Assembly (NCBI RefSeq): GCF_006715045.1
Contig: NZ_VFML01000001.1
Location: 4,680,501 to 4,744,500, forward strand
Length of the DNA stretch: 64,000 bases
From: Amycolatopsis cihanbeyliensis
Lineage (GTDB): Bacteria; Actinomycetota; Actinomycetes; Mycobacteriales; Pseudonocardiaceae
Reading direction: 5' to 3'
Position numbers and translations under genes: made by a program. The notes beneath the pieces were generated by a model. That model worked only from the letters and a program-made list of their open reading frames with translations, was not told where the DNA came from and searched no databases. Below, piece after piece: positions 45,732 through 54,763 of the stretch. Numbering within the stretch: position 1 is the first letter of the stretch; each line of letters opens with the position of its first letter.

Positions 45732-46992
45732 AGGCGTCGTCCAGATACGGCAACCAGCCGCCGGCCACCGCGCGTTCCACGCTCTGCACGACGACGACCT
45801 CGGCGTCGACGAACTCCTGGACCACCGCGTCGAGGTGCTCGCTCATCGAAGGGTAGGCCAGCATCGTGAGATCGCTGAAGGCCGCGGGCAGGTAGCTGGA
45901 CGAGGTGTTGACGAACGAGTCGCCGAAGATCAGCGTCGGTTTCTCCACCATGCCGGGCAGCGGAGCCCGCTTCGTGCGCACCGGAGTGTCGGTGTCCGGA
46001 ATGTACGGGCCGTGGATGTTGGTCCGGCCGTCCGGTCGCAACTCGTAGCGCATGTTGGTCTTCTCTTCCCGCCTGCCGAGCACGGTCGGCAGGTCGGATG
46101 GCGCGGTGTAGGTGCCATCGGGCCGCGTCACCCATCCATCGGTGATGCCGGGGCGGATGGCCTCGGCGAGGCTACGGGTCAGCACGATCGACCCCTCGTC
46201 CCGCCAGTGCGTGTCGTTCGAAGCGTAGGCCGGCCGCCCGATCCGCTCCGCGGCCGAGGCCAGCGGCGGGCGCAGGTCGAGCGCGCGGCCCCGGCCGGTG
46301 AGCAGCCGCCAGAAGTCTCCTGCCACCGCTCGGGAGCACTCGCGGTACGGATACCGTTCCGGCAGATGCTGCGGCACCATCGTCGTCTTGTCCGGTGCGA
46401 TGACGAACACGAACTGCCGCCCCGATGCCTCCACCGCTCGGCGCAGCTCGGTCATTCCGTGCACCGTCTCCCGCACCGGCCGTGCCGGTTCGCACTTCGC
46501 TTCCGAGTCGAGGCTGAGGTACAGCCACCCGTCCGTGCCCTCGACCACACGCCAGCCGCCACGCTCCCCGGTACCGGGGTCGGGCTGGTCGGTTTCCGGT
46601 TCGGGACGGGTTTCGCCGGGAAGCGGTCCCGCCGGCGGGCCGCCGCCCTGGTCCAGTGGGGCGGGTTCGCCGAAGACGGCTCTGCTGATGTCGTCCGCGG
46701 CCTGGATGGCCGTCGCGCGGAACACCAACTGGTCGGTGGCCCATCCCGGCAGGCCGGTGAACACGCCCCAGCCCTCGCTGATGCCGGGTAAGCCGGCCAG
46801 CGGGTGGTTCTCGATCTCCGAAGGCCGCCCGCCCAGCACCCACAGCATGGTCGGGGTCACGAAGAAGACCAGGGCGGACAGCAGTGCGGTGAGCTGCCGC
46901 CCACCGTGCCGCGGGCGGTGCAGCGCGTGCTCCCGTGGCAGCCACGCCTCGTGCACCGCGGGCAGCTCGCCTCGTTCCTCCACCACGTCCAC
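45685..46992 (-). CDS. AlgX/AlgJ-like SGNH acetyltransferase-related protein
   Basis: From the GTG at 46992 (start uncertain; no strong ribosome site) the protein has 435 residues. It has a short cytoplasmic part, one membrane helix (about 36-56) and a secreted domain. Features of the alginate O-acetyltransferase AlgX/AlgJ class are DGWLYL, VIAPDKTTMVP, the ASNDTHWRDEGS segment that carries the Asp-x-His dyad, and GDSFVNTSS with the serine nucleophile. Such proteins add or remove acetyl groups on exported polysaccharides. No polysaccharide synthase or MBOAT partner is adjacent. It is the last gene of a minus-strand operon with three DUF445 genes. Confidence 0.75.
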   Translation of the reverse strand: MDVVEERGELPAVHEAWLPREHALHRPRHGGRQLTALLSALVFFVTPTMLWVLGGRPSEIENHPLAGLPGISEGWGVFTGLPGWATDQLVFRATAIQAADDISRAVFGEPAPLDQGGGPPAGPLPGETRPEPETDQPDPGTGERGGWRVVEGTDGWLYLSLDSEAKCEPARPVRETVHGMTELRRAVEASGRQFVFVIAPDKTTMVPQHLPERYPYRECSRAVAGDFWRLLTGRGRALDLRPPLASAAERIGRPAYASNDTHWRDEGSIVLTRSLAEAIRPGITDGWVTRPDGTYTAPSDLPTVLGRREEKTNMRYELRPDGRTNIHGPYIPDTDTPVRTKRAPLPGMVEKPTLIFGDSFVNTSSSYLPAAFSDLTMLAYPSMSEHLDAVVQEFVDAEVVVVQSVERAVAGGWLPYLDDAFIERVRAAMAARPVR

Positions 46993-47027
46993 ACCGTAGA
47001 GGACGCCGTGGCCGGAATCAGCGGGAA

Positions 47028-48194
47028 TCAGGGCAACAGCAGCAGGAGGTACAGCACACCACCGGCGGCGCCGAGCAGCCCGCCCGCCGTACCGAGCCAG
47101 CCGGAGTGCAGCCGGAACGCGGGCCGCAGCAGGCGCTCGTACTCGCCCGCGGGCAGCGCGCGCAGCCGTCGCTCGACCGTGCCCGCGACGTCGATCGCCT
47201 CGGTGAGGTAGCCCTCGGCATGCCGCGCGATGTCCGGCAGCTTGTGCGCAACCCGCCGCGCGGCCGCCCGCTTCATCTCCCGCAGCCGCTCCCCGCCGAC
47301 TGTCAGCGCGACCACCGCGCGCTGCTCGCGGACCGCCGTGGCCACCGTGCGCTGGATCATCGCCAGCAGCCGGTCGGAGGGCGGGCCGCGCAGGACGGCC
47401 TCGATCAGGGTGGGCACGGTCAGCACCTCGCGGGCCACCAGCTCGCCGTACCGGCGGGGCACCTCGCCCCGCTCCCGCCTGGGCGCCACGGCCAGCCCGA
47501 GTGCGGGCACGGCGGCGACCACCCCGATCAGCACGGCGAAGGCGAGCAGCAGCAACGGCTGCCCGGTGGCCGCCAGCACGACGGCCTGCACGACCCCCAG
47601 CAGCAGGCCGAGCAGCAGGCCGAACCGGGCAAGGAACACGGTGTCCGCCCGCGTGGTCGAGCGGACCAGGTGGACCAGCAGGGCCCGGTCCCGGCTCAGC
47701 CGGTCCACCGCGAGCTGCCGCGCGTCCAGCACGGACTCGCCTGCCGTGGCCAGTTCGGCGAGCAGCCTGCGGACCAGGTCCGGTGCCGAGGCCTGCAACT
47801 GTTTGATCGTCAGCTCCTGCGCCATCGCGGGCAGCGCCTCCCACAGCCGCGGGTGGTACTCCTCGAGCACATCCCTCGCGATGTCGTCGATCGCGCGCAG
47901 CAGCGGCTGCTCGACCTCCCTGGTGAGCCGGTCGGGGTCGATGCCGGCGACAACCTCGCCTGGGGTGCGCAGGCCGGTGGTCACCGCCTCGCCGACCCGG
48001 GCCGCCACCCGGCCCGCATGCCGGGGTACGACGCCCTGCCAGCCAAGCGGCGGCCGGGTGCCGAGCGGTTCCAGCGGGCGCAGCAGGAGCCCCACGGCCA
48101 GCCGCGCGGCCAGGTAGCCGATGATCGCGCCGAGCGGCGGGAGCACGGCGTAGGCCGCCCAGTGCCGCGCGAGCTCGTCGAGGACGGCATCCAT
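47028..48194 (-). CDS. DUF445 family membrane protein (divergent copy)
   Basis: This 388-residue protein is the most diverged of three tandem paralogues. It keeps the N-terminal membrane segment (PLGAIIGYLAARLAVG), the LGWQGVVPRHAGRVA motif, PRLWEALPAMAQ, a central pair of hydrophobic helices and the glycine-rich C-terminal helix ending in a leucine run. The central helix pair here is Leu/Val-rich with fewer charged residues than in the other copies. GAGGAGG precedes ATG 48194 by 5 bases. DUF445 (YheB-like) function is unknown; an envelope role is suggested by membrane topology only. Confidence 0.85.
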   Translation of the reverse strand: MDAVLDELARHWAAYAVLPPLGAIIGYLAARLAVGLLLRPLEPLGTRPPLGWQGVVPRHAGRVAARVGEAVTTGLRTPGEVVAGIDPDRLTREVEQPLLRAIDDIARDVLEEYHPRLWEALPAMAQELTIKQLQASAPDLVRRLLAELATAGESVLDARQLAVDRLSRDRALLVHLVRSTTRADTVFLARFGLLLGLLLGVVQAVVLAATGQPLLLLAFAVLIGVVAAVPALGLAVAPRRERGEVPRRYGELVAREVLTVPTLIEAVLRGPPSDRLLAMIQRTVATAVREQRAVVALTVGGERLREMKRAAARRVAHKLPDIARHAEGYLTEAIDVAGTVERRLRALPAGEYERLLRPAFRLHSGWLGTAGGLLGAAGGVLYLLLLLP

Positions 48195-48240
48195 TCGCAC
48201 CTCCTCACCCGCTCGGCTTTGGCCGCACAGTAACGCAGAC

Positions 48241-49500
48241 CTAGTGCAGGAGCAGGAGCACCTGCAGCTCACCGACCAGGCCGCCGATGATCGCGCCCAC
48301 CGCGATGAGCTTCCACTCGTCCTGCCGGAAGGCCGGGCGCAGCAGCCCCTCGAACTCCACCGGGGTGAGCTGCCGCATCCGGTCCACAATGGTGTTGCGC
48401 ACATCGAGTGCGTTCACCGCGTACTCCTCGGCGTGCCGGATGGTCAGCGGGACCCGCTCGGCGGCCTTCTTCGCCGCGGCCCGCTTCATCTCCTGGAACC
48501 GGCGCGAGCCGACCGCGGCCGCCACCACCGGTTTCACCACGCTCGCCTGCTGGTCGACGGTGCGCTGCACCTCCCGCTGGATCAGCCCGAACAGCCGGTC
48601 CGACTTCGGGCCGCGCAGGATGGCCTCCAGCAGGTTCGGGATGGTGATGATCTCCGAGGCGATCATGTCGCCGTAGTCGGCTGCCACCTGGTGCCTGCGC
48701 CGCTGGAACACCCCCTGCCAGGTGTAGACGCCGAAGAACCGTTTCGGCTCCCGTGGCAGGAAGATCATTTTCAGCGCGAGCCAGTCGGTGAACCAGCCGA
48801 TCAGCACCCCGAACACCGGCAGCACCAGCGGGGAGCGGGTGAGTGCCCACACCGCCAGTTGCACGATGCCGAGGGCGAACCCGAACCCGATGCCGGAGCG
48901 GGCGATGAACCGCATCTCCGGGCGGGAGATGTCCTTGATCAGCCGGTTCAGCAGCGCCTTGTCCCGGACCAGGTTGGTCACGACCATATGCTTGAGGTCG
49001 AGCACGTCGTCGATGTTGTACGAGATCTCGCGCATGATCTTGGCGATGGCCCGCGGCGCCTCCGCCTGTACCCGGTGCAGCAGCATCCGCTGGGCTCGTT
49101 CCGGCAGCGCCTCCCAGAGGTTCGGCTGGTACTGCTCCATCACCTCGCGGGTGACGTCCTCGACCACCCGCACCAGGGGTTGCTCGATCTCCTTGGCGAG
49201 CTGATGCGGGTCCAGCCGCGCGAAGATCTCCTTCGGATCCACCAGGTTGCGGGTCAGCATCTCGGTGGCGGTCGCGGCCATCCGCTCGGCGTTCGCCGGC
49301 AGCACCCCCTGCCAGCCGAGGAAGGGGCGGATCCCGACGAACTCCAGCGGGCGGAACATCATCTCGATGGCCACCCGCTTGGTGACGTAGCCGATCAGCG
49401 CCGCGATGAACGGCATGCTCGCGTAGACCTGCCAGTGGTCACGCACGTCCGCGACGATCGCGTCCACGTCCACCCCGGTCCTCCCTGCGCTTCGTGACAT
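48241..49500 (-). CDS. DUF445 family membrane protein
   Basis: This 419-residue paralogue is very similar to the next gene upstream: both have MPFIAALIGYVTKRVAIEMM, PLEFVGIRPFLGWQGV, a WxP-like LxRxxQ segment, GFxTDWLALKMIF and end in QDEWKL...GELQVL-LLLH. The conserved N- and C-terminal hydrophobic ends suggest both ends are membrane-anchored with a large soluble helical middle. It lies 24 bases after the 420-residue copy, so the two look like a recent duplication kept in one operon. Confidence 0.88.
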   Translation of the reverse strand: MSRSAGRTGVDVDAIVADVRDHWQVYASMPFIAALIGYVTKRVAIEMMFRPLEFVGIRPFLGWQGVLPANAERMAATATEMLTRNLVDPKEIFARLDPHQLAKEIEQPLVRVVEDVTREVMEQYQPNLWEALPERAQRMLLHRVQAEAPRAIAKIMREISYNIDDVLDLKHMVVTNLVRDKALLNRLIKDISRPEMRFIARSGIGFGFALGIVQLAVWALTRSPLVLPVFGVLIGWFTDWLALKMIFLPREPKRFFGVYTWQGVFQRRRHQVAADYGDMIASEIITIPNLLEAILRGPKSDRLFGLIQREVQRTVDQQASVVKPVVAAAVGSRRFQEMKRAAAKKAAERVPLTIRHAEEYAVNALDVRNTIVDRMRQLTPVEFEGLLRPAFRQDEWKLIAVGAIIGGLVGELQVLLLLH

Positions 49501-49524
49501 CCCCGGCAGAACCGTATCCGGGGG

Positions 49525-50787
49525 TCAGTGCAGCAGGATCAGTACCTGCAGCTCACCGATCAGGCCGCCGATCACGGCGCCGGTGAGGATGAGCTTCCAC
49601 TCGTCCTGCCGGAACGCCGGGCGCAGGATGCCCTCGAACTCCACCGGGCTGAGCTGCTGCATCTTGTCCACGATGGTGTTGCGCACGTCGAGCGCGTCGG
49701 TGGCGTACCCCTCGACGTGCCGCATGGTGTCCGGCAGGTACTCGATCGCCTTCGTGGCCGCGGCCCGTTTCATCTCCTGGTACTGCCGGCCGCCGACGGT
49801 CAGCGCCACGATCGGTTTGACCGCACCTGCCTGCTGGTCGATGGTGCGCTGCACCTCCCGCGTGATCAGCTCGAACAGCCGGTCCGACCGTGGCCCGGTC
49901 AGCACCGCCTCCATGACGTTGGCGCCGGTGAGCACCTCGTCCGCGATCAGCCCGCCGTAGTCCACGGCCACCTGCCGGCGGCGCTTCTGGAAGAGGCCCT
50001 GCCAGCGGACCCCGAGGAACCGCCGTGGCCGGCGCGGGTAGAAGATCATCTTCAGCGCCAGCCAGTCGGTGACGAACCCGGTGAGGAACCCGAAAATCGG
50101 CATCATCAGCGGTTCCTTGGTCAGCGCCCAGGCCGCGATCTGCACCAGGCCGATCACGAACCCGAAGTAGATCCCGGAGCGCGCGATGAACCGCAGCTCG
50201 GGCTGGGCGACCTCCTTGATCAGCCGGCAGGTCAGCTCCTTGTCCCGGACCATGTTCGTGACCAGCATGTCCTTGACATCCAGGACGTCCTCGACATTGC
50301 CGGACAGCTCGCGCATCAGTTTGGCGACCACTTTCGGTGCCTGCGCGTGCACCTGATTGATCAACATCCGCTGGGCACGGGCGGGCAGTGCCTCCCACAG
50401 CCGAGGCTGGTGCTGCGCCATCACCTCGCGGGTGATGTCCTCCACCGCGCGTAACAGCGGCTGCTCCAGCTCCCGCACCATCCGGTCCGGGTCCAGCCGG
50501 GCGAAGATCTCCTTCGGGTCGAGCAGGTGGCCGGTCAGCAGGTCCACGGCGGTGGTGGCCATCCGCCGCGCGTTCGCCGGGATGACGCCCTGCCAGCCGA
50601 GGAAGGGGCGGATCCCGACGAACTCCAGCGGGCGGAACATCATCTCGATGGCCACCCGCTTGGTGACGTAGCCGATCAACGCGGCGATGAACGGCATGGT
50701 GGCGTAGACGTGCCAGTGTTCCGCGAGGTCATCGAGGACCGTCCGCACCTCCGATGCCACCCCTTCACGTCGTTTACCCACTGCCAA
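49525..50787 (-). CDS. DUF445 family membrane protein (first of three)
   Basis: This 420-residue paralogue heads the four-gene operon. Signature segments are the same as in its neighbour (FIAALIGYVTKRVAIEMMF; LGWQGVIPANARRMA; FVTDWLALKMIF; LIGELQVLILLH). The start is unclear: TTG 50787, GTG 50781 and GTG 50760 are in frame; GAAGGGG lies just before 50760. Its 5' region faces the divergent DivIVA-like gene across about 115 bases, which must hold both promoters. Confidence 0.85.
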   Translation of the reverse strand: MAVGKRREGVASEVRTVLDDLAEHWHVYATMPFIAALIGYVTKRVAIEMMFRPLEFVGIRPFLGWQGVIPANARRMATTAVDLLTGHLLDPKEIFARLDPDRMVRELEQPLLRAVEDITREVMAQHQPRLWEALPARAQRMLINQVHAQAPKVVAKLMRELSGNVEDVLDVKDMLVTNMVRDKELTCRLIKEVAQPELRFIARSGIYFGFVIGLVQIAAWALTKEPLMMPIFGFLTGFVTDWLALKMIFYPRRPRRFLGVRWQGLFQKRRRQVAVDYGGLIADEVLTGANVMEAVLTGPRSDRLFELITREVQRTIDQQAGAVKPIVALTVGGRQYQEMKRAAATKAIEYLPDTMRHVEGYATDALDVRNTIVDKMQQLSPVEFEGILRPAFRQDEWKLILTGAVIGGLIGELQVLILLH

Positions 50788-50902
50788 CAGTGCAGGGTGC
50801 CATGTGCCCCGGGCGTCGTATGTTGATCACCCGGTTCGCGTCGGCAAAATGCAGCCGTTTGGCGGTATGGGATTCGGCGTGTTGACTCACTAAGGTTCCC
50901 GC

Positions 50903-51781
50903 ATGGCCGCAGCCGACACGCCTGATCAGGCCCCCAACACCCCCCAGTTCGCCACCACTCTGCGTGGCTACAACCAACAACAGGTTGACGAGACCCTCAA
51001 GAAGCTCGCCGACGAGGTCAAGACCGCTAACCGCAGCCGGGACGAGGCGATGAACTCGGTCGCCGAGCTGACCAAGGCGCTGAACTACGCGCAGCAGGAG
51101 CTGGCCGAGACCAAGGCCGGTCTGTCCAGGATGGTCAACGACCCGGCCGGTCCCGCGGCGATGACCGAGCGCGTGCAGACCATGATGAGACTGGCCGAGG
51201 AGGAGATAGCCGAGCTCCGCACCAAGGCAGAGGAGGACGCCGACTCGACGAGGTCGGCGGCCGATGCCTATGCCGAGAAGACTCGCGAGGAGGCCCGGGC
51301 CGAGGCCGAGCGCCTGGACAAGGAGGCCGAGGAGCGCAGGAAGCAGCTCGACGAGGAGGCCGCGCGGCGCCGGACCGAGGCCGAGAAGGACACCGAGGAG
51401 GCACTGGCCGCCAAGCGCAAGGAGACCGAGGACGGCCTGGCCGCTCGGCAGCAGGAGACCGAGGAGGCCATCGCGGCCAGCAAGGCGGAGTCCGACCGGG
51501 TCATCGCCGAGCAGGAGGCGGCCGCGCAGGAGAAGGCGGCCGGGCTCGTCGCGGACGCCGAACGCCAGCTCGCCGAGGCCGAGCAGCAGCGGACCCAGGC
51601 GCTGGACCTGCGCCAGCAGGTGACCGACCGGCTGGCCGCGACGAACGCCGCGGTGCAGCAGGCCATGCAGGCCTTCGGCGTCGGCGCGGACCAGCAGGCC
51701 GCTGCCGAGTCCGCTGAGCCGTCCGAGGAGGGCGAGGGAGCCGAGAGCGCCGCGGCGAGCAAGTCCAAGCAGCCCGCCTGA
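50903..51781 (+). CDS. DivIVA-like coiled-coil protein
   Basis: The 292-residue protein has a short N-terminal DivIVA-like segment (FATTLRGYNQQQVDETLKKLADEV, about residues 16-40). An almost continuous Glu/Ala/Arg-rich coiled coil follows (about 45-250), then an acidic disordered tail. DivIVA relatives and Scy/FilP-type scaffolds organise polar growth in actinomycetes; this one lacks the second conserved half of DivIVA proper. It diverges from the DUF445 operon and ends in a 14-bp hairpin terminator. Confidence 0.75.
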   Translation: MAAADTPDQAPNTPQFATTLRGYNQQQVDETLKKLADEVKTANRSRDEAMNSVAELTKALNYAQQELAETKAGLSRMVNDPAGPAAMTERVQTMMRLAEEEIAELRTKAEEDADSTRSAADAYAEKTREEARAEAERLDKEAEERRKQLDEEAARRRTEAEKDTEEALAAKRKETEDGLAARQQETEEAIAASKAESDRVIAEQEAAAQEKAAGLVADAERQLAEAEQQRTQALDLRQQVTDRLAATNAAVQQAMQAFGVGADQQAAAESAEPSEEGEGAESAAASKSKQPA

Positions 51782-51789
51782 CCACACCG

Positions 51790-51827
51790 CTGATTCACCC
51801 CGCTGTTCACCAGGCGGGGTGAATCAG
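51790..51827 (+). terminator. terminator of the DivIVA-like gene
   Basis: CTGATTCACCCCGC (51790-51803) and GCGGGGTGAATCAG (51814-51827) form a perfect 14-bp stem with a 10-base loop, 8 bases after the stop. Confidence 0.8.
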
Positions 51828-51860
51828 CTCCGCGGCGCGCTTGCGGACAACCCTGGCCGA

Positions 51861-51903
51861 GTGTCCCGTTCCGGGCGAGAGCCAATCGCCCGGAACGGGA
51901 CAC
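51861..51903. terminator. bidirectional hairpin between convergent genes
   Basis: A perfect 18-bp stem (51861-51878 with 51886-51903) with loop GAGCCAA lies between the convergent DivIVA-like and peroxidase genes. It probably ends the peroxidase message and backs up the other terminator. Confidence 0.75.
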
Positions 51904-51911
51904 TCCCGGCA

Positions 51912-51930
51912 GTCACGCGGAGCGCGTGAC
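51912..51930 (-). terminator. short hairpin at the peroxidase 3' end
   Basis: GTCACGCG (51912-51919) and CGCGTGAC (51923-51930) form an 8-bp stem with loop GAG, four bases past the peroxidase stop codon. It may act with the 18-bp hairpin next to it. Confidence 0.5.
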
Positions 51931-51934
51931 GTGA

Positions 51935-53470
51935 CTACTGGCCACGGCTGCCGGGGTCCACCCCGGCGAAGGTCAGCAGGTCGGCGAAGCCGAAGTCACC
52001 GTTCGGCCGGCCGGGCAGCGTGGGCCGCCAGGCCGGGTCCGCCGCGAGATAGGACTGCGGGTCGAGTTCCAGCAGCCCGAGGATCACCTCGCCGATCAGC
52101 CGGGCGCCGACACCCGCCAGCGAGATGCCGTCACCGAGCACCTCCGCCTCCTTGAGCACGTAGTACCACAGGGGTGTGCTGCGCTCCAGGCCCACACCGA
52201 ACTGCCGGAGCTCGGTCAGCGCGTCCGGCTCGAGCTGCGGTATCCCCATCGCGCCGGCGATCGCCTGGCCGGATGGCAGGGACCAGGTCAGGTGGCGCAG
52301 CAGGTTGCGCTGCGGCAGCGCGGTCGGCGGGTCGCCGGTGGGGATGGCCGCGATCGGCAGCCGGAACAGCACGGTGGAGATCTTCGTGTCGATCCGCTTG
52401 TTCGGTTTCAGCTCGCCGTCGCGGAAGTCGAAGAAGGTCTGCCAGCCGATGAACCGGCGCGGGGCACGCGCGCCGCCGCGCAGGTCGACCGGGTCGCCCT
52501 GGCCCTGCCCCGCGGGGTCGAAGACGAACCCGAAGAATGGTTCGCCCTGATCGCCGGCCAGGTTGGCGCGGTATGACGGGCGCACCATGCTGTGCCCGAA
52601 GCGGTAGGCCGCGCCCTGGAACTCCACCGGCATGAAATGTTGGCCCGATGCCGGCCGGTAGAACCGTCTTCCATGCCGCAGCACGTCCTGGGTGATGCCG
52701 AAACCGATCACCTGGGGCAGGAATTCGTGCACGACGATCCACTGGTAGTGCCAGGTGACCAGCCGCCGTGCTCTTGCGAAGACCTGGTCGGCAGGCACGC
52801 CCTGGGAGCGCAGCCTGTCGACCATCCGGTTGTGGCAGAGCAGAAAAGCGGCCTGTATCCCGGAAACCATCAGGTTCTCGTCGTTTCGTGGGTCCGAGAT
52901 GATGGCGATGCCGTCCGGGTCGCGCGGTAGGTCCTCGAACAGACCACCGCTTTCTACGAGGAATTTGTCGTTGTCCGTTGGGTCGTACAGGGTGGGATCC
53001 GCGATGGGGCCGCCACCGTATACCGAGTCGAGTTCCAGCGTGGGCGTGCGGGAATTGGGTGATTCCTCCGGGTCGACGGGTACGCCGAGTCGGGAGGAAA
53101 GATCGAACGTGAAATCATGGTCCATGAACTGACCGAAGAACGTGGTTCCCGCCGTGTGGAAGGGGTTGTCCACGTTGTTGGGGCTGAGTTCGGGATGGGT
53201 GATGAGTCGTATAGGTCCTTCCTCGAGTGGGTCCTTGGCGTCCATCAGCCCGCCCGGCTTGCCCATTTCCCGAAGCGCCTCCTGAACGGCAGGGGTAGCT
53301 TGCGCGAAAGGCGGCAGGTCGTCGAAGACTCGGCCGAAGAATCGCGGTGACGAGGGCGCGGCCGCGGCCGTTCCGGGTGTGAGAACGCTGGCCGCGGCTC
53401 CCGCCGTGACGCCACCGAGGAATCCGCGTCGGTTGACAACCGCGCAGCCTTGATCGTCAGTATGTTTCAT
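51935..53470 (-). CDS. Tat-exported animal-type heme peroxidase
   Basis: The 511-residue protein has a twin-arginine signal (NRRGFLGGVTAG, AxA near 38) and a peroxidase-cyclooxygenase domain. The distal histidine is in FMDHDFTFD (His118) and the proximal histidine in YRFGHSMVRPSY near residue 295, with Arg and Asn neighbours as expected. Bacterial members oxidise halides or phenols outside the membrane; the physiological substrate is unknown. GGAGG lies 6 bases before ATG 53470. A dual-HTH LuxR regulator lies 102 bases upstream in the same direction and may control it. Confidence 0.88.
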   Translation of the reverse strand: MKHTDDQGCAVVNRRGFLGGVTAGAAASVLTPGTAAAAPSSPRFFGRVFDDLPPFAQATPAVQEALREMGKPGGLMDAKDPLEEGPIRLITHPELSPNNVDNPFHTAGTTFFGQFMDHDFTFDLSSRLGVPVDPEESPNSRTPTLELDSVYGGGPIADPTLYDPTDNDKFLVESGGLFEDLPRDPDGIAIISDPRNDENLMVSGIQAAFLLCHNRMVDRLRSQGVPADQVFARARRLVTWHYQWIVVHEFLPQVIGFGITQDVLRHGRRFYRPASGQHFMPVEFQGAAYRFGHSMVRPSYRANLAGDQGEPFFGFVFDPAGQGQGDPVDLRGGARAPRRFIGWQTFFDFRDGELKPNKRIDTKISTVLFRLPIAAIPTGDPPTALPQRNLLRHLTWSLPSGQAIAGAMGIPQLEPDALTELRQFGVGLERSTPLWYYVLKEAEVLGDGISLAGVGARLIGEVILGLLELDPQSYLAADPAWRPTLPGRPNGDFGFADLLTFAGVDPGSRGQ

Positions 53471-53572
53471 GTCGGCCTCCGCGTTCGCGGGCAGGGAAAG
53501 GCGTTACTTGAAAATGCCCTGTTTGCTCGGCCTTCGCCAGGACCGGAATGACCTAAGGGTGACGCGAAAGTC

Positions 53573-54763
53573 CTAGGTGCCGGTCGGGGGCGAGACGAGT
53601 CCGAGCCGCCTGGCGAGTTCGAGGGCTGCGGTTCTGTTGTGTACCCGGAGCTTCGAGAACAGCTGCCGCTGGATACTTTGCACCGTCTTGATCGTGATGC
53701 CGAGCTCGTGCGCGGTCTGCCGGACGGAATGGCCGCGGCTGATCGAGTCGAGCACGTCCCGCTCGCGCGGCGTCAGTGTGGTCGGCGCGGCCGGATAGCT
53801 CTCGGCGAGCAGCGCCCGCACCGGATCACCGGTCGCGACCAGGTAACCGGCCGCGGTCAGCGCGATGGCGGCCGGTAGTCGCTCGGCGAGGCGGTCACCG
53901 GTGAGCGTGGCGCTGGCTCCGCGCAGCAGTGCACCGGCGACCGCGTTTCGGCCACGGAACGCGGGGTCGATCACGATGATCGGCGCCGCTTGTTGCTCGG
54001 CCGCCCGCCAGCAACTCTCCGTCGGCTCCACCAGGATCGTTACCGGCGGCCGCGCGGCGATGCCATGCGTGGACAGCACCCTGGCGACCTCGTCGTGCAG
54101 CGCGCCGGGCGGCCCGCCGAACAGCCCCTCGGCGGCGGGGCCGACACTCGCCCGCCACGCCAGCCCGAGCCTGCCGGCCTCGGCCGCCGCCTCGGTGCGG
54201 CTGTGTACCTCCAGCTTGGCGAAGATGCGTCGCTTGTGGTTGGTCACGGTATGCGGGCTGATCCCGAGCACGTCGGCGACCTCGACAACCGGGCACCCGG
54301 CGGAGATCAGTGCGAGGATCTCCAGTTCCCTGCCGCTCAGCCCGCCGCTCGCGGACCGTGAAGGCGGGCCGGTCCCGGCGCCCAGCAGCGCGGCCCGCAG
54401 TGTCGGCAGTCCATATCGGCTGCTGACCAGTCGGTCAGCACCGGCGCGGTGCAGGCGCAGCAGCTTGTGCGTGTCCAGCGAATGGTGCACGCCCACCACG
54501 TAGGTCCGTGGCCGGCACCGGCGCAGGTTGTCCAGCAAGCGGAGTTCGTCCGCGTCGGCGGACCGGATCTCCACCACCGCGAGGTGTGGTGAGCGCAGGG
54601 TGCACAACCGGAGCAGCTCCGGTCCACTGGTCACCGCGCCCGCCACCAGGTGGCCGGGCAGGGCCTGTACCCAGCTCGCGAGTGCGTCCCGCAGCAGGGC
54701 GTCCAGGCACCGCACGACCACTTTGCGCGGAGGGCGGTCCTGGTTGTTCATTGTGTCCGACAT
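53573..54763 (-). CDS. tandem LuxR-type regulator with two helix-turn-helix domains
   Basis: The 396-residue protein looks like two NarL-type regulators fused. A receiver-like region (about 15-125) lacks a clear phospho-acceptor Asp set. The first GerE helix-turn-helix is at about 140-205 (LSGRELEILALISAGCPVVE), followed by a second degenerate receiver-like region (about 225-315). A second helix-turn-helix lies at about 330-392 (LTPRERDVLDSISRGHSVRQ). Both DNA-binding domains keep the recognition-helix pattern. ATG 54763 or 54751 are both possible starts. It precedes the heme peroxidase gene. Confidence 0.85.
   Translation of the reverse strand: MSDTMNNQDRPPRKVVVRCLDALLRDALASWVQALPGHLVAGAVTSGPELLRLCTLRSPHLAVVEIRSADADELRLLDNLRRCRPRTYVVGVHHSLDTHKLLRLHRAGADRLVSSRYGLPTLRAALLGAGTGPPSRSASGGLSGRELEILALISAGCPVVEVADVLGISPHTVTNHKRRIFAKLEVHSRTEAAAEAGRLGLAWRASVGPAAEGLFGGPPGALHDEVARVLSTHGIAARPPVTILVEPTESCWRAAEQQAAPIIVIDPAFRGRNAVAGALLRGASATLTGDRLAERLPAAIALTAAGYLVATGDPVRALLAESYPAAPTTLTPRERDVLDSISRGHSVRQTAHELGITIKTVQSIQRQLFSKLRVHNRTAALELARRLGLVSPPTGT

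Noticed and set aside
46993..47844. In-frame upstream extension of the AlgX-like gene
   Set aside because: It would overlap the DUF445 gene by about 800 bases and is Ala/Gly/Arg-rich with no homology.
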